64,000 nucleotides of DNA from Flavobacterium galactosidilyticum. Its GTDB lineage: Bacteria; Bacteroidota; Bacteroidia; Flavobacteriales; Flavobacteriaceae. How positions within the stretch are numbered: position 1 is the stretch's first letter; each line of letters begins with the position of its first letter. The translations under genes and the position numbers were made by a program. The stretch lies in the NCBI RefSeq assembly GCF_020911945.1, contig NZ_CP087135.1:310001-374000 (forward strand). Direction: 5' to 3'. The notes beneath the pieces were generated by a model that made no database searches, was not told the origin of the DNA, and saw only the letters and a list, made by a program, of their open reading frames with translations. Shown here in pieces: positions 29,110 to 38,236 of this stretch.

Positions 29110-29799
29110 TTATAAATATTTTTTAAGTTCTAATAAATGATTAATTTGTTTGATGTGATCTTCGACAATTTCCTTATTTTCATTGAAATAAATAGCATCT
29201 AAACCCGCATCTAGCGCGCCTTGTACATCGGCATCTAAGCTATCACCAATCATGATGCTATTTTCTTTTTTGGCTTTAGCCAAATCTAAAGCGTAATCGA
29301 ATATGATGGGATTTGGCTTCTTCACACCCGCCATTTCAGAGTTAGTAATTGTCAAAAAGTACGAAGTAATCTTTGAGTTATTCATTTTTTTAAACTGAAC
29401 TTCAGCAAAACCATTTGTAATAATATGCAAATTATATTTTGGTTCTAAATAGTCCAAAAGTTCAATCGCACCATCAAAAAGATGATTATTTTCTGGTAAA
29501 AAAGCAATATACTCGTCAGATATTTTATTTATTTCATTATCTGAAATGGAATAATTTATGGCATCAAACGAATATTTTAATCTATTATAACGCAATTCTT
29601 CATGCGTAATTTTGTCATATTGATATAATTTCCAACACGACTGATTAATAGGCACATATTTCTCAATAAAATCTTTAATTTGTACTTCAGGATGGTTTCT
29701 AGAAAATATTCCACCAAAAGTTAATTCAGAATTTTTGTCAAAGTCCCACAGTGTGTGATCTAAATCAAAGAATACGTCCTTTATATGTGTTTGTTTCAT
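29110..29799 (-). CDS. HAD-family nucleotide phosphatase, YjjG-like
   Basis: A 229-residue hydrolase of the haloacid dehalogenase fold. Motif I is FFDLDHTLWDFD with the nucleophile Asp12 and the general acid Asp14; motif II is in HIITNG; motif III/IV is GVKKPNPIIFDYAL and MIGDSLDADVQGALDAGLDAI. The LDHTLWDFD pattern is that of YjjG, which removes phosphate from unusual pyrimidine nucleotides. It lies 9 bases after radC, in an operon with cell-wall recycling and DNA repair genes. Substrate is inferred. Confidence 0.85.
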   Translation of the reverse strand: MKQTHIKDVFFDLDHTLWDFDKNSELTFGGIFSRNHPEVQIKDFIEKYVPINQSCWKLYQYDKITHEELRYNRLKYSFDAINYSISDNEINKISDEYIAFLPENNHLFDGAIELLDYLEPKYNLHIITNGFAEVQFKKMNNSKITSYFLTITNSEMAGVKKPNPIIFDYALDLAKAKKENSIMIGDSLDADVQGALDAGLDAIYFNENKEIVEDHIKQINHLLELKKYL

Positions 29800-29808
29800 T
29801 TTTAAATT

Positions 29809-30504
29809 TTAAAATATACCTTCATCTGCAAAGCTATAATAACTAGCTTCAGTTACGATAAGATGATCTAGTACTTTTATTTCTAAACTTTCTCCTGCTA
29901 ATTTCAACTTTCTAGTAATCTGTTTGTCTGCTTCGCTTGGAACCAAAGTTCCCGAAGGATGATTGTGACATAATATTAACGCAGTTGCTCCCATTTCGAG
30001 TGCCGTTTTGAATACAATTCGCACATCGACCAAAGTTCCCGTGATTCCACCTTTACTGAGCTGCGATTTAGAAATTACCTTATTCGAATTATTCAAATAA
30101 ATAATCCAAAACTCTTCATGAGGTAATTCACCAATAATAGGCTGCATGATTTCAAAAATAACCTTACTAGAGGTAACTTTTTTCAATTCCAGCGCATCTT
30201 CAGAACGCCTGCGTCTTCCTAATTCCATGGCAGCAATTATTGAAATTGCTTTTGCTTCGCCAATTCCTTTAAAAGTCATTAATTGCGTAATCGATAGTTT
30301 ACCTAAAGCGTTCAAGTTATTATCAACACTCGCTAAAATTCGTTTGCTTAAATCAACTGCTGATTCATTCCTGCTCCCCGATCCTATTAAAATAGCAATC
30401 AATTCTGCGTCACTCAAAGCACTTTTGCCTTTTAGCATTAGTTTTTCTCGTGGCTTATCATCTTCAGACCAATTGGTAATAGGGAAAAAGGAATTTTCAG
30501 CCAT
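29809..30504 (-). CDS. radC: RadC-family JAB-domain protein
   Basis: A 231-residue protein of the UPF0758 family. A helix-hairpin-helix (about 76-92, FKGIGEAKAISIIAA) precedes a JAB1/MPN-like metalloprotease fold. The metal site is HNHPSG....PSEAD with His180, His182 and Asp193. Despite the name, a role in DNA repair is doubtful and the true function of the family is unsettled. It follows mpl after 33 bases and precedes the yjjG-like gene by 9. Confidence 0.93.
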   Translation of the reverse strand: MAENSFFPITNWSEDDKPREKLMLKGKSALSDAELIAILIGSGSRNESAVDLSKRILASVDNNLNALGKLSITQLMTFKGIGEAKAISIIAAMELGRRRRSEDALELKKVTSSKVIFEIMQPIIGELPHEEFWIIYLNNSNKVISKSQLSKGGITGTLVDVRIVFKTALEMGATALILCHNHPSGTLVPSEADKQITRKLKLAGESLEIKVLDHLIVTEASYYSFADEGIF

Positions 30505-30537
30505 AATATTAATTTTAAACTAATTCATACTAAAACT

Positions 30538-31896
30538 TTAACCGATAATTAAATCTTTTACCTCATCAAAATTCAAACCACCATAATTACCTGAACTCAT
30601 CAATAATAGAGCCGAATTATCGAAATCTTGTTTGAATAAAAAATCTTTGAACTCTGCTGGATTAGTATATATAATTAAATCTTTTCGATTAAAAGCAGTA
30701 GCAATTTGATCATAACTCACTTCATCTAGTTGTTTAATTTTCACTGCATCTGGTGAGTAAAAAACAACTGCTTTATCCGCAAATTCTAATGCACCTTCGT
30801 ATTCCTTTAAAAACTCGGCATTCAAACTGCTATACGTATGCAACTCTAAACAAGCTATTAAAGTTCGGTTTGGATATTGTTCTTTGACCGCTTTAGTAGT
30901 CGCCGCAACTTTACTTGGAGAATGTGCAAAATCTTTATAGGCTACTTTAGTTTTACTTTCTACAATCTTCTCTAAACGTTTAGATGCTCCTTTAAAAGTA
31001 GCAATCGCTTCGTAGAATTCCGCTTCATCAACTCCCATATTTTGGCAAATCCATTTGGCGCCAGCCAAATTATTAAGATTGTGCGCACCAAAAACTTCTA
31101 TCGGCATATCGCCTTCAGGAGTCTCCAGTAATGTCACACCATTTTCAACTGTATATTTTGGCGTATGATACGCCATTTTTCTAATGGGATTCGTTGCTGC
31201 TTCCGCAACACGTTTCACCTCAGCATCTTCTTCATTATAAACTAAAATTCCACCATTAGTGATTTTACCAATAAAAACCTCAAACTGCTCGACATAATTC
31301 TCATACGTTGGAAAAACATTAATATGATCCCAGGCAATACCAGAAATTAGAGCAATATTCGGTTGATATAAATGAAACTTAGGTCTTCTATCAATAGGTG
31401 ATGATAAATACTCATCTCCTTCTAAAACGATAAAATCATTTTCTTCTGTAAGATGAACCATCGTGTCAAAACCCTCCAGTTGTGCACCTACCATATAATC
31501 GACAGCGATGTCATGGTAATGCATTACATGCAAAATCATTGATGTTATTGTGGTCTTTCCGTGAGAACCACCTATAACAACGCGTGTTTTATTTTTTGAT
31601 TGTTCGTATAAAAATTCAGGATAAGAATAAATTTTAAGTCCTAATTCCTGTGCTTTAAGCAATTCAGGATTATCAGCTTTAGCATGCATTCCAAGAATAA
31701 CAGCCTCAATATCAGCAGTAATTTTTTCAGGATACCAACCTAAATCTGCTGGTAAAATTCCTTTTTTGTCTAATCTGGATTTCGATGGCTCAAAAATAGC
31801 ATCATCACTTCCGGTAACTTGATACCCTTTGTTGTGCAAAGCGAGTGCTAAATTGTGCATGGCACTGCCACCAACTGCTATAAAATGTGTACGCAT
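30538..31896 (-). CDS. mpl: UDP-N-acetylmuramate:tripeptide ligase (murein recycling)
   Basis: Mur ligase of 452 residues that joins recycled murein tripeptide to UDP-MurNAc. The N-terminal domain has the MurC/Mpl signature HFIAVGGSAMHNLALAL. The ATP site is GSHGKTT (110-116), and the C-terminal domain contains YKDFAHSPSKVAATTKAV, which distinguishes Mpl from MurC. The gene follows the TPR gene by 35 bases. MurC as an alternative is less likely because of the AHSPSK motif. Confidence 0.9.
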   Translation of the reverse strand: MRTHFIAVGGSAMHNLALALHNKGYQVTGSDDAIFEPSKSRLDKKGILPADLGWYPEKITADIEAVILGMHAKADNPELLKAQELGLKIYSYPEFLYEQSKNKTRVVIGGSHGKTTITSMILHVMHYHDIAVDYMVGAQLEGFDTMVHLTEENDFIVLEGDEYLSSPIDRRPKFHLYQPNIALISGIAWDHINVFPTYENYVEQFEVFIGKITNGGILVYNEEDAEVKRVAEAATNPIRKMAYHTPKYTVENGVTLLETPEGDMPIEVFGAHNLNNLAGAKWICQNMGVDEAEFYEAIATFKGASKRLEKIVESKTKVAYKDFAHSPSKVAATTKAVKEQYPNRTLIACLELHTYSSLNAEFLKEYEGALEFADKAVVFYSPDAVKIKQLDEVSYDQIATAFNRKDLIIYTNPAEFKDFLFKQDFDNSALLLMSSGNYGGLNFDEVKDLIIG

Positions 31897-31931
31897 TCTA
31901 ATTATTTAGTTTAAGTTTTTTATACTCAAGG

Positions 31932-32642
31932 TTAATTAAGCCTCCCTTGATTTTTTTTATCATTATACGATTCTAAAATAGATTTTGCCTTTTCAGGATC
32001 TCTCATCTTATTTTTATAAAGACTAGCTAATTTATAATAACTAGTTTTTGAACCTGTTAACGCAACTGCTTTTTTATATTGTTTTTCAGCTGCTTCATAT
32101 CGCTTGAAATACTCATCAATATGTCCTCGTGACAAATAGCCATCAACAGTGGAAATTTGTAACAATTCATTAGAATACTTTATAGCTTTAGATTCACTAC
32201 CTCCAACAAAACCTGGCAACTGAATATACAATTCAATTAAAGCCCAACGCGCATCAATATGTTTTGGATTTAGGCTTATGGCTTTTTCAAAAGAAGCTTT
32301 AACTGCATCAATCATTCCAAGCGCCTTGAATTTATTAGATTCCTTAGCTTTCATTCCCATGGCGCCACCATATTTATAATGGTAATCGGCTTCTGCGGGT
32401 TTCAACTCTTTGAGTTTTTTATAATAGACAATTGCCTTATCCCAGTTCTTGCTTTGTCCCGCTATATCGCCTAAATACTCGATCGTTTTTAGATTAGATG
32501 GATTAGAACTATACAGCGATTCAAATAAGGTTTGTGCCTGTTCATACTTCTCTTCTTGGAACAAATCCTCTGCCTTTTCAAAATTAGATTGAGCCCCCAT
32601 AATGATGGGTAGAAATACAATTAAAAAAATACTATGTTTCAT
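31932..32642 (-). CDS. TPR-repeat protein with signal peptide
   Basis: A 236-residue protein with an N-terminal signal (KHSIFLIVFLPIIMGAQS, about 1-18) and at least five tetratricopeptide-like repeats from residue 20 to 225 (for example FEKAEDLFQEEKYEQAQTLF and EAEKQYKKAVALTG). Such proteins act as periplasmic scaffolds. It is the first gene of the leftward operon with mpl, so a role around the cell wall is plausible. Its -7 box ends exactly four bases before the start codon. Confidence 0.8.
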   Translation of the reverse strand: MKHSIFLIVFLPIIMGAQSNFEKAEDLFQEEKYEQAQTLFESLYSSNPSNLKTIEYLGDIAGQSKNWDKAIVYYKKLKELKPAEADYHYKYGGAMGMKAKESNKFKALGMIDAVKASFEKAISLNPKHIDARWALIELYIQLPGFVGGSESKAIKYSNELLQISTVDGYLSRGHIDEYFKRYEAAEKQYKKAVALTGSKTSYYKLASLYKNKMRDPEKAKSILESYNDKKNQGRLN

Positions 32643-32646
32643 TGTT

Positions 32647-32654
32647 CAAAAATA
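32647..32654 (-). promoter_or_regulatory. -7 box before the TPR-mpl operon
   Basis: Minus strand TATTTTTG, exact TAnnTTTG match, then AACA and ATG. No TTG at -33. The predicted transcript would have almost no leader. Confidence 0.5.
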
Positions 32655-32704
32655 ACGAAATTTATACTTGAAATCTATTTTCAATTCAAAAGGTTTTTGC
32701 AATA

Positions 32705-32748
32705 AAAAGCCTCTTAACTTGTTTTCGATCACAAGTTAAGAGGCTTTT
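32705..32748 (-). terminator. Terminator of the S46 peptidase gene
   Basis: A perfect 17-bp stem: 32705-32721 pairs with 32732-32748 around a 10-nt loop. On the minus strand it is followed by TTTTTATTG. It lies 18 bases after the peptidase stop codon and is symmetric enough to act in both directions. Confidence 0.92.
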
Positions 32749-32766
32749 ATAATTTATAACACTAAT

Positions 32767-34911
32767 TTATTTTACAATTGTCATTTCATCAATGATATGT
32801 TTAGCGCCTGCGTACTTATCAATAATCCATAACACGTAACGAATATCAACGTTAATTGTTCTTTGTAATTTTGCATCAAAGATAACATCTCCAGCCATCG
32901 CTTCAATATTTCCATCAAAAGCAATACCCGTAAGCTCTCCTTTTCCGTTTAAAACCGGAGACCCTGAATTCCCACCTGTTATGTCATTATCAGTCAAGAA
33001 ATTTACTGGCATATACCCATTTTTATCAGCATATTGTCCAAAATCTTTCGCTGCATTTAACTCTAATAAACGAGCTGGTAAATCAAATTCTTGATCTCCT
33101 GCTTTGTACTTTTTAACCATTCCGGTCATTGTAGTATAATTGTTTACTTCTGCATCATTTCGTTGATCAGCTGGCAAAGCGCGTACTTTTCCGTAAGTCA
33201 ATCTTAAAGTTGAATTTGCATCTGGATATTTAATAGAGTTCATTTTAGATTCACGTAAACCCGCTACAAGATTGCGAAAAGCTATTTCGAAATCATCAGC
33301 TGCTTTTACTTGCTCAGCAGATCTTGCTCTCATTTTCACCAATAATTCATTCGAAACGACATATAAAGGGTCATTTGTAATGTTCTCTGGTTTAGGATCT
33401 TTCATGAAAGCTAATACACTTTCTTTAGTAGCAAAAATACTTTTTGCTACGGCATTATTTACATAAGAAGTAAAATCACCTTTATTATCTTCTTTTAATC
33501 TTGCAACAACTTCAGGAAGTCCATAAGCAGCCCCTTTAGAAGTGTATAAATTTAATTGCGCTGCAAAAACATCTTTCTCTAATGGAGCATGAAATTTGCC
33601 ATATACATTTTCAATAAGCACATTCAATCTAGGAAGCATTTCTTTTCTTTTCGCTTCATTTTCTTTGTAATAAGCGATTAATGAATTTCCTACATTAGCT
33701 GGAGCACCTCCATAAGAAGAAGTTCGCATTAATTGCGATAAGTAATTATCATGGCTTGTCTTTAAATTTGTTTGAGCATAATAGTCATTAATCGTTGCGA
33801 TTACGTTACCATATTTTGATTTGTTCGCTTTTTTGTTAGCCCAAACATTAAATTTAGCTTCTTCTTTTTCTTTAGTTTTTGCCGTTCCTGCTTTAGTCAA
33901 AGCATCAATCATTCCCTGACGGTTTTTCCAGTAATTAGCAGTCGAAGCGTATTTAGAAGCATATTCTAACTTCACCGTTTCATCTTTATCCATGTAACGT
34001 TTCATTACATCCATTCCGGTTTTAGCACCCTCAACCCATGCTGGATAAGCAAATTTTACATTTTGCTCAATTCCACCTGCTGGCATCCAACGGTTTGTAC
34101 GTCCTGGATAACCCAATATCATAGCAAAATCATTTTCCTCAACACCTTTAATGCTTACTGGCAAATGGTGTTTAGGTTGCAATGGCACATTATTTTTAGA
34201 ATATTCTGCTGGATTTCCATTAGCATCTGTATATACTCTAAACATAGAGAAATCAGCTGTATGTCTTGGCCATTCCCAGTTGTCAGTATCACCACCAAAT
34301 TTTCCTAGACTTTCTGGAGGAGTTCCTACTAAACGTACATCTTTATAATCTTGATAAACGAAATAGTAATACTCATTTCCTTGAAAGAAAGGACGAACAG
34401 AAACGGTGTATTTTCCACCTTCGCTATTTTCTTTTTCGATCAATGACATTTCTTGCTGAATCGCTTTATTTCTTTCTGCTTCTGTCATTTTATCATTTAC
34501 TTTAGATAAAATTCTTTTAGAAACATCATCCATACGAACGAAAAAACGAACGAATAATGATTTTGGTTTCATCTCAGCGCTTTTATCCTTCGCCCAAAAA
34601 CCATTTTTTAAATAATTTTGCTCTTCAGAAGAAAGCTCCGCAATAGCGTCATAACCACAGTGGTGATTTGTTAGAACTAATCCTTCTTTAGAAACCATTT
34701 CAGCAGTACATCCACCGTTAAATTGAACTACGGCATCTTTCAAACTATGATTATTGATGCTGTAAATTTCTTCAGCTGTAAGCTGCAACCCCATTTTCTC
34801 CATATCTCTATGGTTCAATCTTTCGATAAACATCAAAAACCACATTCCTTCATCTGCTTTCGCTGGAAAAGCCACGAGGCACATTGTAAAGAAAAAAATT
34901 ATTTTTCTCAT
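32767..34911 (-). CDS. S46-family dipeptidyl-peptidase (DPP7-like)
   Basis: Periplasmic serine exopeptidase of 714 residues that removes dipeptides from peptide N-termini, feeding amino acids to the cell. Signal peptide 1-19 (ends FPAKA). Catalytic His84 lies in LTNHHCGYDA and the nucleophile is Ser649 in GGNSGSPV. The residue at the position that separates DPP7 from DPP11 is a glycine (Gly667 in FDGN), which fits DPP7-like preference for hydrophobic or uncharged P1 residues; DPP11 has an arginine there. That assignment is from family knowledge. It is a single-gene transcript with a strong terminator. Confidence 0.92.
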   Translation of the reverse strand: MRKIIFFFTMCLVAFPAKADEGMWFLMFIERLNHRDMEKMGLQLTAEEIYSINNHSLKDAVVQFNGGCTAEMVSKEGLVLTNHHCGYDAIAELSSEEQNYLKNGFWAKDKSAEMKPKSLFVRFFVRMDDVSKRILSKVNDKMTEAERNKAIQQEMSLIEKENSEGGKYTVSVRPFFQGNEYYYFVYQDYKDVRLVGTPPESLGKFGGDTDNWEWPRHTADFSMFRVYTDANGNPAEYSKNNVPLQPKHHLPVSIKGVEENDFAMILGYPGRTNRWMPAGGIEQNVKFAYPAWVEGAKTGMDVMKRYMDKDETVKLEYASKYASTANYWKNRQGMIDALTKAGTAKTKEKEEAKFNVWANKKANKSKYGNVIATINDYYAQTNLKTSHDNYLSQLMRTSSYGGAPANVGNSLIAYYKENEAKRKEMLPRLNVLIENVYGKFHAPLEKDVFAAQLNLYTSKGAAYGLPEVVARLKEDNKGDFTSYVNNAVAKSIFATKESVLAFMKDPKPENITNDPLYVVSNELLVKMRARSAEQVKAADDFEIAFRNLVAGLRESKMNSIKYPDANSTLRLTYGKVRALPADQRNDAEVNNYTTMTGMVKKYKAGDQEFDLPARLLELNAAKDFGQYADKNGYMPVNFLTDNDITGGNSGSPVLNGKGELTGIAFDGNIEAMAGDVIFDAKLQRTINVDIRYVLWIIDKYAGAKHIIDEMTIVK

Positions 34912-35035
34912 AATATAACTATTTTTTTGTTGTGCGAATATAAATCATTTTCGCAATCTCCCCATCTATTTCCTAAACAAACATCAATATCACTTCTCTT
35001 TTTAATATAATTTTATGAATTTAACAATTTCGCAT

Positions 35036-35067
35036 AAAAAAAGGCGCTCTATTTCTAGAACACCTTT
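35036..35067 (-). terminator. Terminator of obgE
   Basis: On the minus strand AAAGGTGTTCTA, a GAAA tetraloop and TAGAGCGCCTTT form a 12-bp stem if two G-U pairs are allowed, followed by seven T. The G-U pairs exist only in minus-strand RNA, which fixes its direction. Confidence 0.88.
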
Positions 35068-35086
35068 ATTATGAAAATTTTATGGT

Positions 35087-36088
35087 CTATTCATTCAACA
35101 TTTTCCATAATTTATCTTTCAATTCCGTCAATCCTTGTTGAGCAATAGAGGAGATAAACATATACGGAATACCTTTGAAAGAAACATCTAATTCTGCTTT
35201 CAATTCTGCTTTCAATTCATCATCCAGCATATCACATTTAGAGATCACAATCATACGTTCCTTATCTAACATCTCTGGATTGTATTTCGTTAACTCATTA
35301 ACTAAAATATCATATTCACCCTTAATATCTGGCGTATCCACAGGAACTAGAAAAAGTAAGGTTGAATTACGCTCAATATGACGCAAGAAATAATGACCTA
35401 ATCCTTTTCCTTCCGCAGCTCCTTCAATAATCCCAGGAATATCAGCAATTACAAAAGATTGAAAATCTCTGTAGGCTACAATTCCAAGATTCGGTTTTAA
35501 TGTTGTAAAAGGATAATCCGCAATTTTTGGTTTAGCAGAAGTTAAAACAGATAATAAAGTTGATTTACCAGCATTAGGAAAACCTACTAATCCAACGTCA
35601 GCAAGAACTTTTAATTCTAAAATTACATCCATTTCTACGCCAGGCAAACCCGGCTGAGAATATCTAGGAGTTTGATTTGTTGAACTTCTAAAATGCCAGT
35701 TTCCTAAACCACCTTTACCTCCGCGAGAAAGCACTTGCTTCTCACCGTCTTCGGTAATTTCAAATAATGTTTCTCCAGTTTCTTTGTCTTTTACGACAGT
35801 ACCTAACGGAACTTCTATGTATTTATCATCACCATCAGCACCAGTACTTCTGTCTCCGCTTCCATCTCCACCGTTACCAGCTTTGATATGACGCGCAAAC
35901 TTTAGATGAAACAATGTCCAAAGACCTTTGTTTCCCACTAAATAAACGTGACCACCACGACCACCATCACCACCATCAGGCCCACCTTTTTCAATAAACT
36001 TTTCTCTATGCAAATGCGTAGATCCTTTACCTCCTTTACCGGAAGAAACAAATATTTTTACGTAATCTACAAAATTCCCCTCTGTCAT
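35087..36088 (-). CDS. obgE: GTPase Obg
   Basis: Ribosome-associated GTPase of 333 residues involved in 50S assembly and growth control. The N-terminal Obg fold (1-158) is glycine-rich ([29 protein letters not shown]). The G domain has GFPNAGKST (169-177), [16 protein letters not shown] and the NKCD-equivalent ISKCDML. It lacks the C-terminal domain seen in some other phyla. A TAGCTTTG box about 55 bases upstream could start it separately from the CNNM gene. Confidence 0.97.
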   Translation of the reverse strand: MTEGNFVDYVKIFVSSGKGGKGSTHLHREKFIEKGGPDGGDGGRGGHVYLVGNKGLWTLFHLKFARHIKAGNGGDGSGDRSTGADGDDKYIEVPLGTVVKDKETGETLFEITEDGEKQVLSRGGKGGLGNWHFRSSTNQTPRYSQPGLPGVEMDVILELKVLADVGLVGFPNAGKSTLLSVLTSAKPKIADYPFTTLKPNLGIVAYRDFQSFVIADIPGIIEGAAEGKGLGHYFLRHIERNSTLLFLVPVDTPDIKGEYDILVNELTKYNPEMLDKERMIVISKCDMLDDELKAELKAELDVSFKGIPYMFISSIAQQGLTELKDKLWKMLNE

Positions 36089-36142
36089 TTTTTCTACTAT
36101 TCAATTTTCAACTCTATCAATAAAACTCATTTCATATTGATA

Positions 36143-36150
36143 CAAAGCTA
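36143..36150 (-). promoter_or_regulatory. Possible obgE promoter
   Basis: Minus-strand TAGCTTTG matches TAnnTTTG, between the CNNM stop codon (36154) and the obgE start (36088). No TTG at the expected distance, so it may be a chance match. Confidence 0.35.
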
Positions 36151-36153
36151 TTA

Positions 36154-37428
36154 TTATATACGTAATGCTTTCACCATTACTTTATCAATCTTCACGCCAT
36201 CCATATCAATCACTTCCAACTCAAACTTTTGCCAAATCAACTTCTCTCCTTGTCTTGGTATACGAGAAAGTTCCGTCATTATTAATCCGCTCACTGTAGT
36301 AACTTCATAATCATTGATTAATTCGTCTAACTCGAAGTAAGTCAAGAAATCGTGTAATGAATAATGACCGTCAACTAACCAGGTGCCATCTTCTCTTTCT
36401 ATTAGTTGAAAATCATCTTTATAAAAGTCAGACGCATCACCTACTAATGCTTCAAGAATATCATTCAATGTTATAATTCCTTGAAAAACGCCATATTCAT
36501 CAGATACAAAAGCGTAATGAATACCCGTTTTTTTAAAGTTTTCCAATGCTACATAAGCAGTAGTTTGCTCCATCATAAAAGGAGCTTCAGTCATTATATT
36601 TTCCAGATTGAAATTTGGATTTTCAAAATTGGCGAAAATATTTTTGAGATTTACTACTCCTACTATATCATCATAATTTCCATTATAAACCGGATAGATA
36701 GAATGTAATTCTTTCAGCATAAAATCTTTTACTTCTTCTTTATTAGCATTTTGAGGCAGAAACATTACTGCTTTTCTATGTGTCATCAAAGAGTTTATTT
36801 TTCTGTCTCCGATGTGAAAAACGCGTTCCACGATATCTTGTTCTATTTCCTGAACTTCTCCACCTTCAGTTCCTTCTTTGATAATTGCTTTTATCTCCTC
36901 TTCTGTTACCTTACCGTCAGCGGTAGGTTTTATTTGCAAAACATTAAGTAAAAACTCCGTTGAGTGTGTTAGCAACCATATAAAAGGCGCTGTTACTATT
37001 GAAACAATCTTCATAGGTAGCGCCACCGCTTTAGCGATTGCTTCAGGATGGTTTAATCCAATTCTTTTAGGCAATAGTTCACCTAAAACTAAAGAGAAAA
37101 ATGTCAATACTACAACCACAACTCCTACTGCAACAGCAGGCGCGTAGGGTTTAAGAATCTCAAATCCTTGTATAAATATTTGAACATCAGTGGTTATTTT
37201 ATCACCACTGTATATACCGGTCAAAATTCCTATTAAAGTAATTCCTATTTGTACGGTTGATAAAAATTTATTTGGCGAGTTCGCCAAATCCAGCGCTATT
37301 TTTGCGCTTTTGTTGCCTTTTTTTGCTGCAGTTTCTAATCTATTTTTTCGTGCTGAAATTAAGGCAATTTCGGACATGGAGAAAACCCCATTTAGCAGTA
37401 TCAGAAAAAATATTATTATTATTTCCAA
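36154..37428 (-). CDS. CNNM/CorC-type membrane protein (hemolysin family)
   Basis: A 424-residue inner membrane protein. The DUF21/CNNM domain (about 1-190) has four hydrophobic helices, SMSEIALISARKNRLE and VLGELLPKRIGLNHPE. A pair of CBS domains follows (about 205-330, with MTHRKAVMFLP and FVSDEYGVFQGIITLNDILEALVGD), then a CorC/HlyC C-terminal domain (about 345-424). The family is linked to Mg2+/cation transport; the older hemolysin name has little support. It lies between adk and obgE on the same strand, separated from adk by 220 bases with a repeat element. Confidence 0.9.
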   Translation of the reverse strand: MEIIIIFFLILLNGVFSMSEIALISARKNRLETAAKKGNKSAKIALDLANSPNKFLSTVQIGITLIGILTGIYSGDKITTDVQIFIQGFEILKPYAPAVAVGVVVVVLTFFSLVLGELLPKRIGLNHPEAIAKAVALPMKIVSIVTAPFIWLLTHSTEFLLNVLQIKPTADGKVTEEEIKAIIKEGTEGGEVQEIEQDIVERVFHIGDRKINSLMTHRKAVMFLPQNANKEEVKDFMLKELHSIYPVYNGNYDDIVGVVNLKNIFANFENPNFNLENIMTEAPFMMEQTTAYVALENFKKTGIHYAFVSDEYGVFQGIITLNDILEALVGDASDFYKDDFQLIEREDGTWLVDGHYSLHDFLTYFELDELINDYEVTTVSGLIMTELSRIPRQGEKLIWQKFELEVIDMDGVKIDKVMVKALRI

Positions 37429-37506
37429 GTTGTTATTTTGATTCGTTTAGGTATTCTCATTCGATTTTTCGTTTTTTAAAATCGAGTTTTTAATTATTCA
37501 TTATTT

Positions 37507-37649
37507 TAGCCCAGATTGCAGTGCAAAGCCCAGAACTTATAAAAGGTAATTTTCTTGACAAAAAAGAGCGACCAGCGGAAGCTCCTTTTATAGCTGAGAA
37601 AATACGTTTTATAAGTGAGGACTTGCAATGAAAAGCTGGAACAAGCTTC
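37507..37649 (+). repeat. Dispersed hairpin repeat, copy 3
   Basis: It begins TAGCCCAGATTGCAGTGCAA and ends AGCTGGAACAAGCTTC, running into the adk stop codon (37649-37651). Arms at 37535-37555 and 37597-37616 pair over about 20 bp (ACTTATAAAA against TTTTATAAGT, and so on), enclosing a smaller stem (AAAAGAGC...GCTCCTTTT). It is the longest of the three copies and shares only its ends with the others. Confidence 0.75.
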
Positions 37650-38221
37650 TATAAATTATCTATAATGTTACTTACTCTATCAGTAATTTCTGCAATGGAA
37701 CCTATTCCATTTACTGCGTGAAACTTGCCTTGAACTTTATAATAATCCATTAAAGGAGCTGTTTTTTCATTATATTCATCGTAACGATTTCTGATTTTCG
37801 CTTCATCTTGATCGTCAATTCTACCACTTGTTTTCCCTCTTTCAAGTAAACGTTGAACTAAAACTTCATCATCAGCTTCAAGTGCAATTGTAGCTGCCAC
37901 TTTTGAATCAATTGAAGTAAGAAAGACGTCTAAAGCCTCCGCTTGAGAAATCGTTCTTGGGTAACCGTCAAACAAAATTCCATTAGTATCTGGATGTTTA
38001 TTTACCTCATCAATCAGCATTTTTGTAGTTAATTCATCTGGGACTAAGTCACCAGCATCCATATACACTCTTGCTTGCTTGCCTAGTTCTGTATCATTTT
38101 TTAGATTAAAACGAAATACATCTCCAGTTGATATGTGCGTTAATTTATATTTTTCTTTTAAAAATTCGGCTTGGGTTCCTTTCCCAGCTCCTGGTTTTCC
38201 AAATAAAACAATATTAGTCAT
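37649..38221 (-). CDS. adk: Adenylate kinase
   Basis: Interconverts AMP, ATP and ADP; 190 residues. The P-loop is GKPGAGKGT (8-16), the AMP-binding part holds FDGYPRTISQAEAL, and RGKTSGRIDDQDEAKIRNRYDEY forms a short LID without a zinc site. In many bacteria adk lies inside the spc operon after secY; here it is 32 kb away in a pair with hpt (15-base gap). Its stop codon abuts a dispersed repeat. Confidence 0.97.
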   Translation of the reverse strand: MTNIVLFGKPGAGKGTQAEFLKEKYKLTHISTGDVFRFNLKNDTELGKQARVYMDAGDLVPDELTTKMLIDEVNKHPDTNGILFDGYPRTISQAEALDVFLTSIDSKVAATIALEADDEVLVQRLLERGKTSGRIDDQDEAKIRNRYDEYNEKTAPLMDYYKVQGKFHAVNGIGSIAEITDRVSNIIDNL

Positions 38222-38236
38222 GTTGTGGTTGTATAG

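Noticed and set aside
30146..30523. A 125-codon frame on the opposite strand of radC
   Set aside because: It covers the conserved part of radC in antisense and has no recognisable domain.
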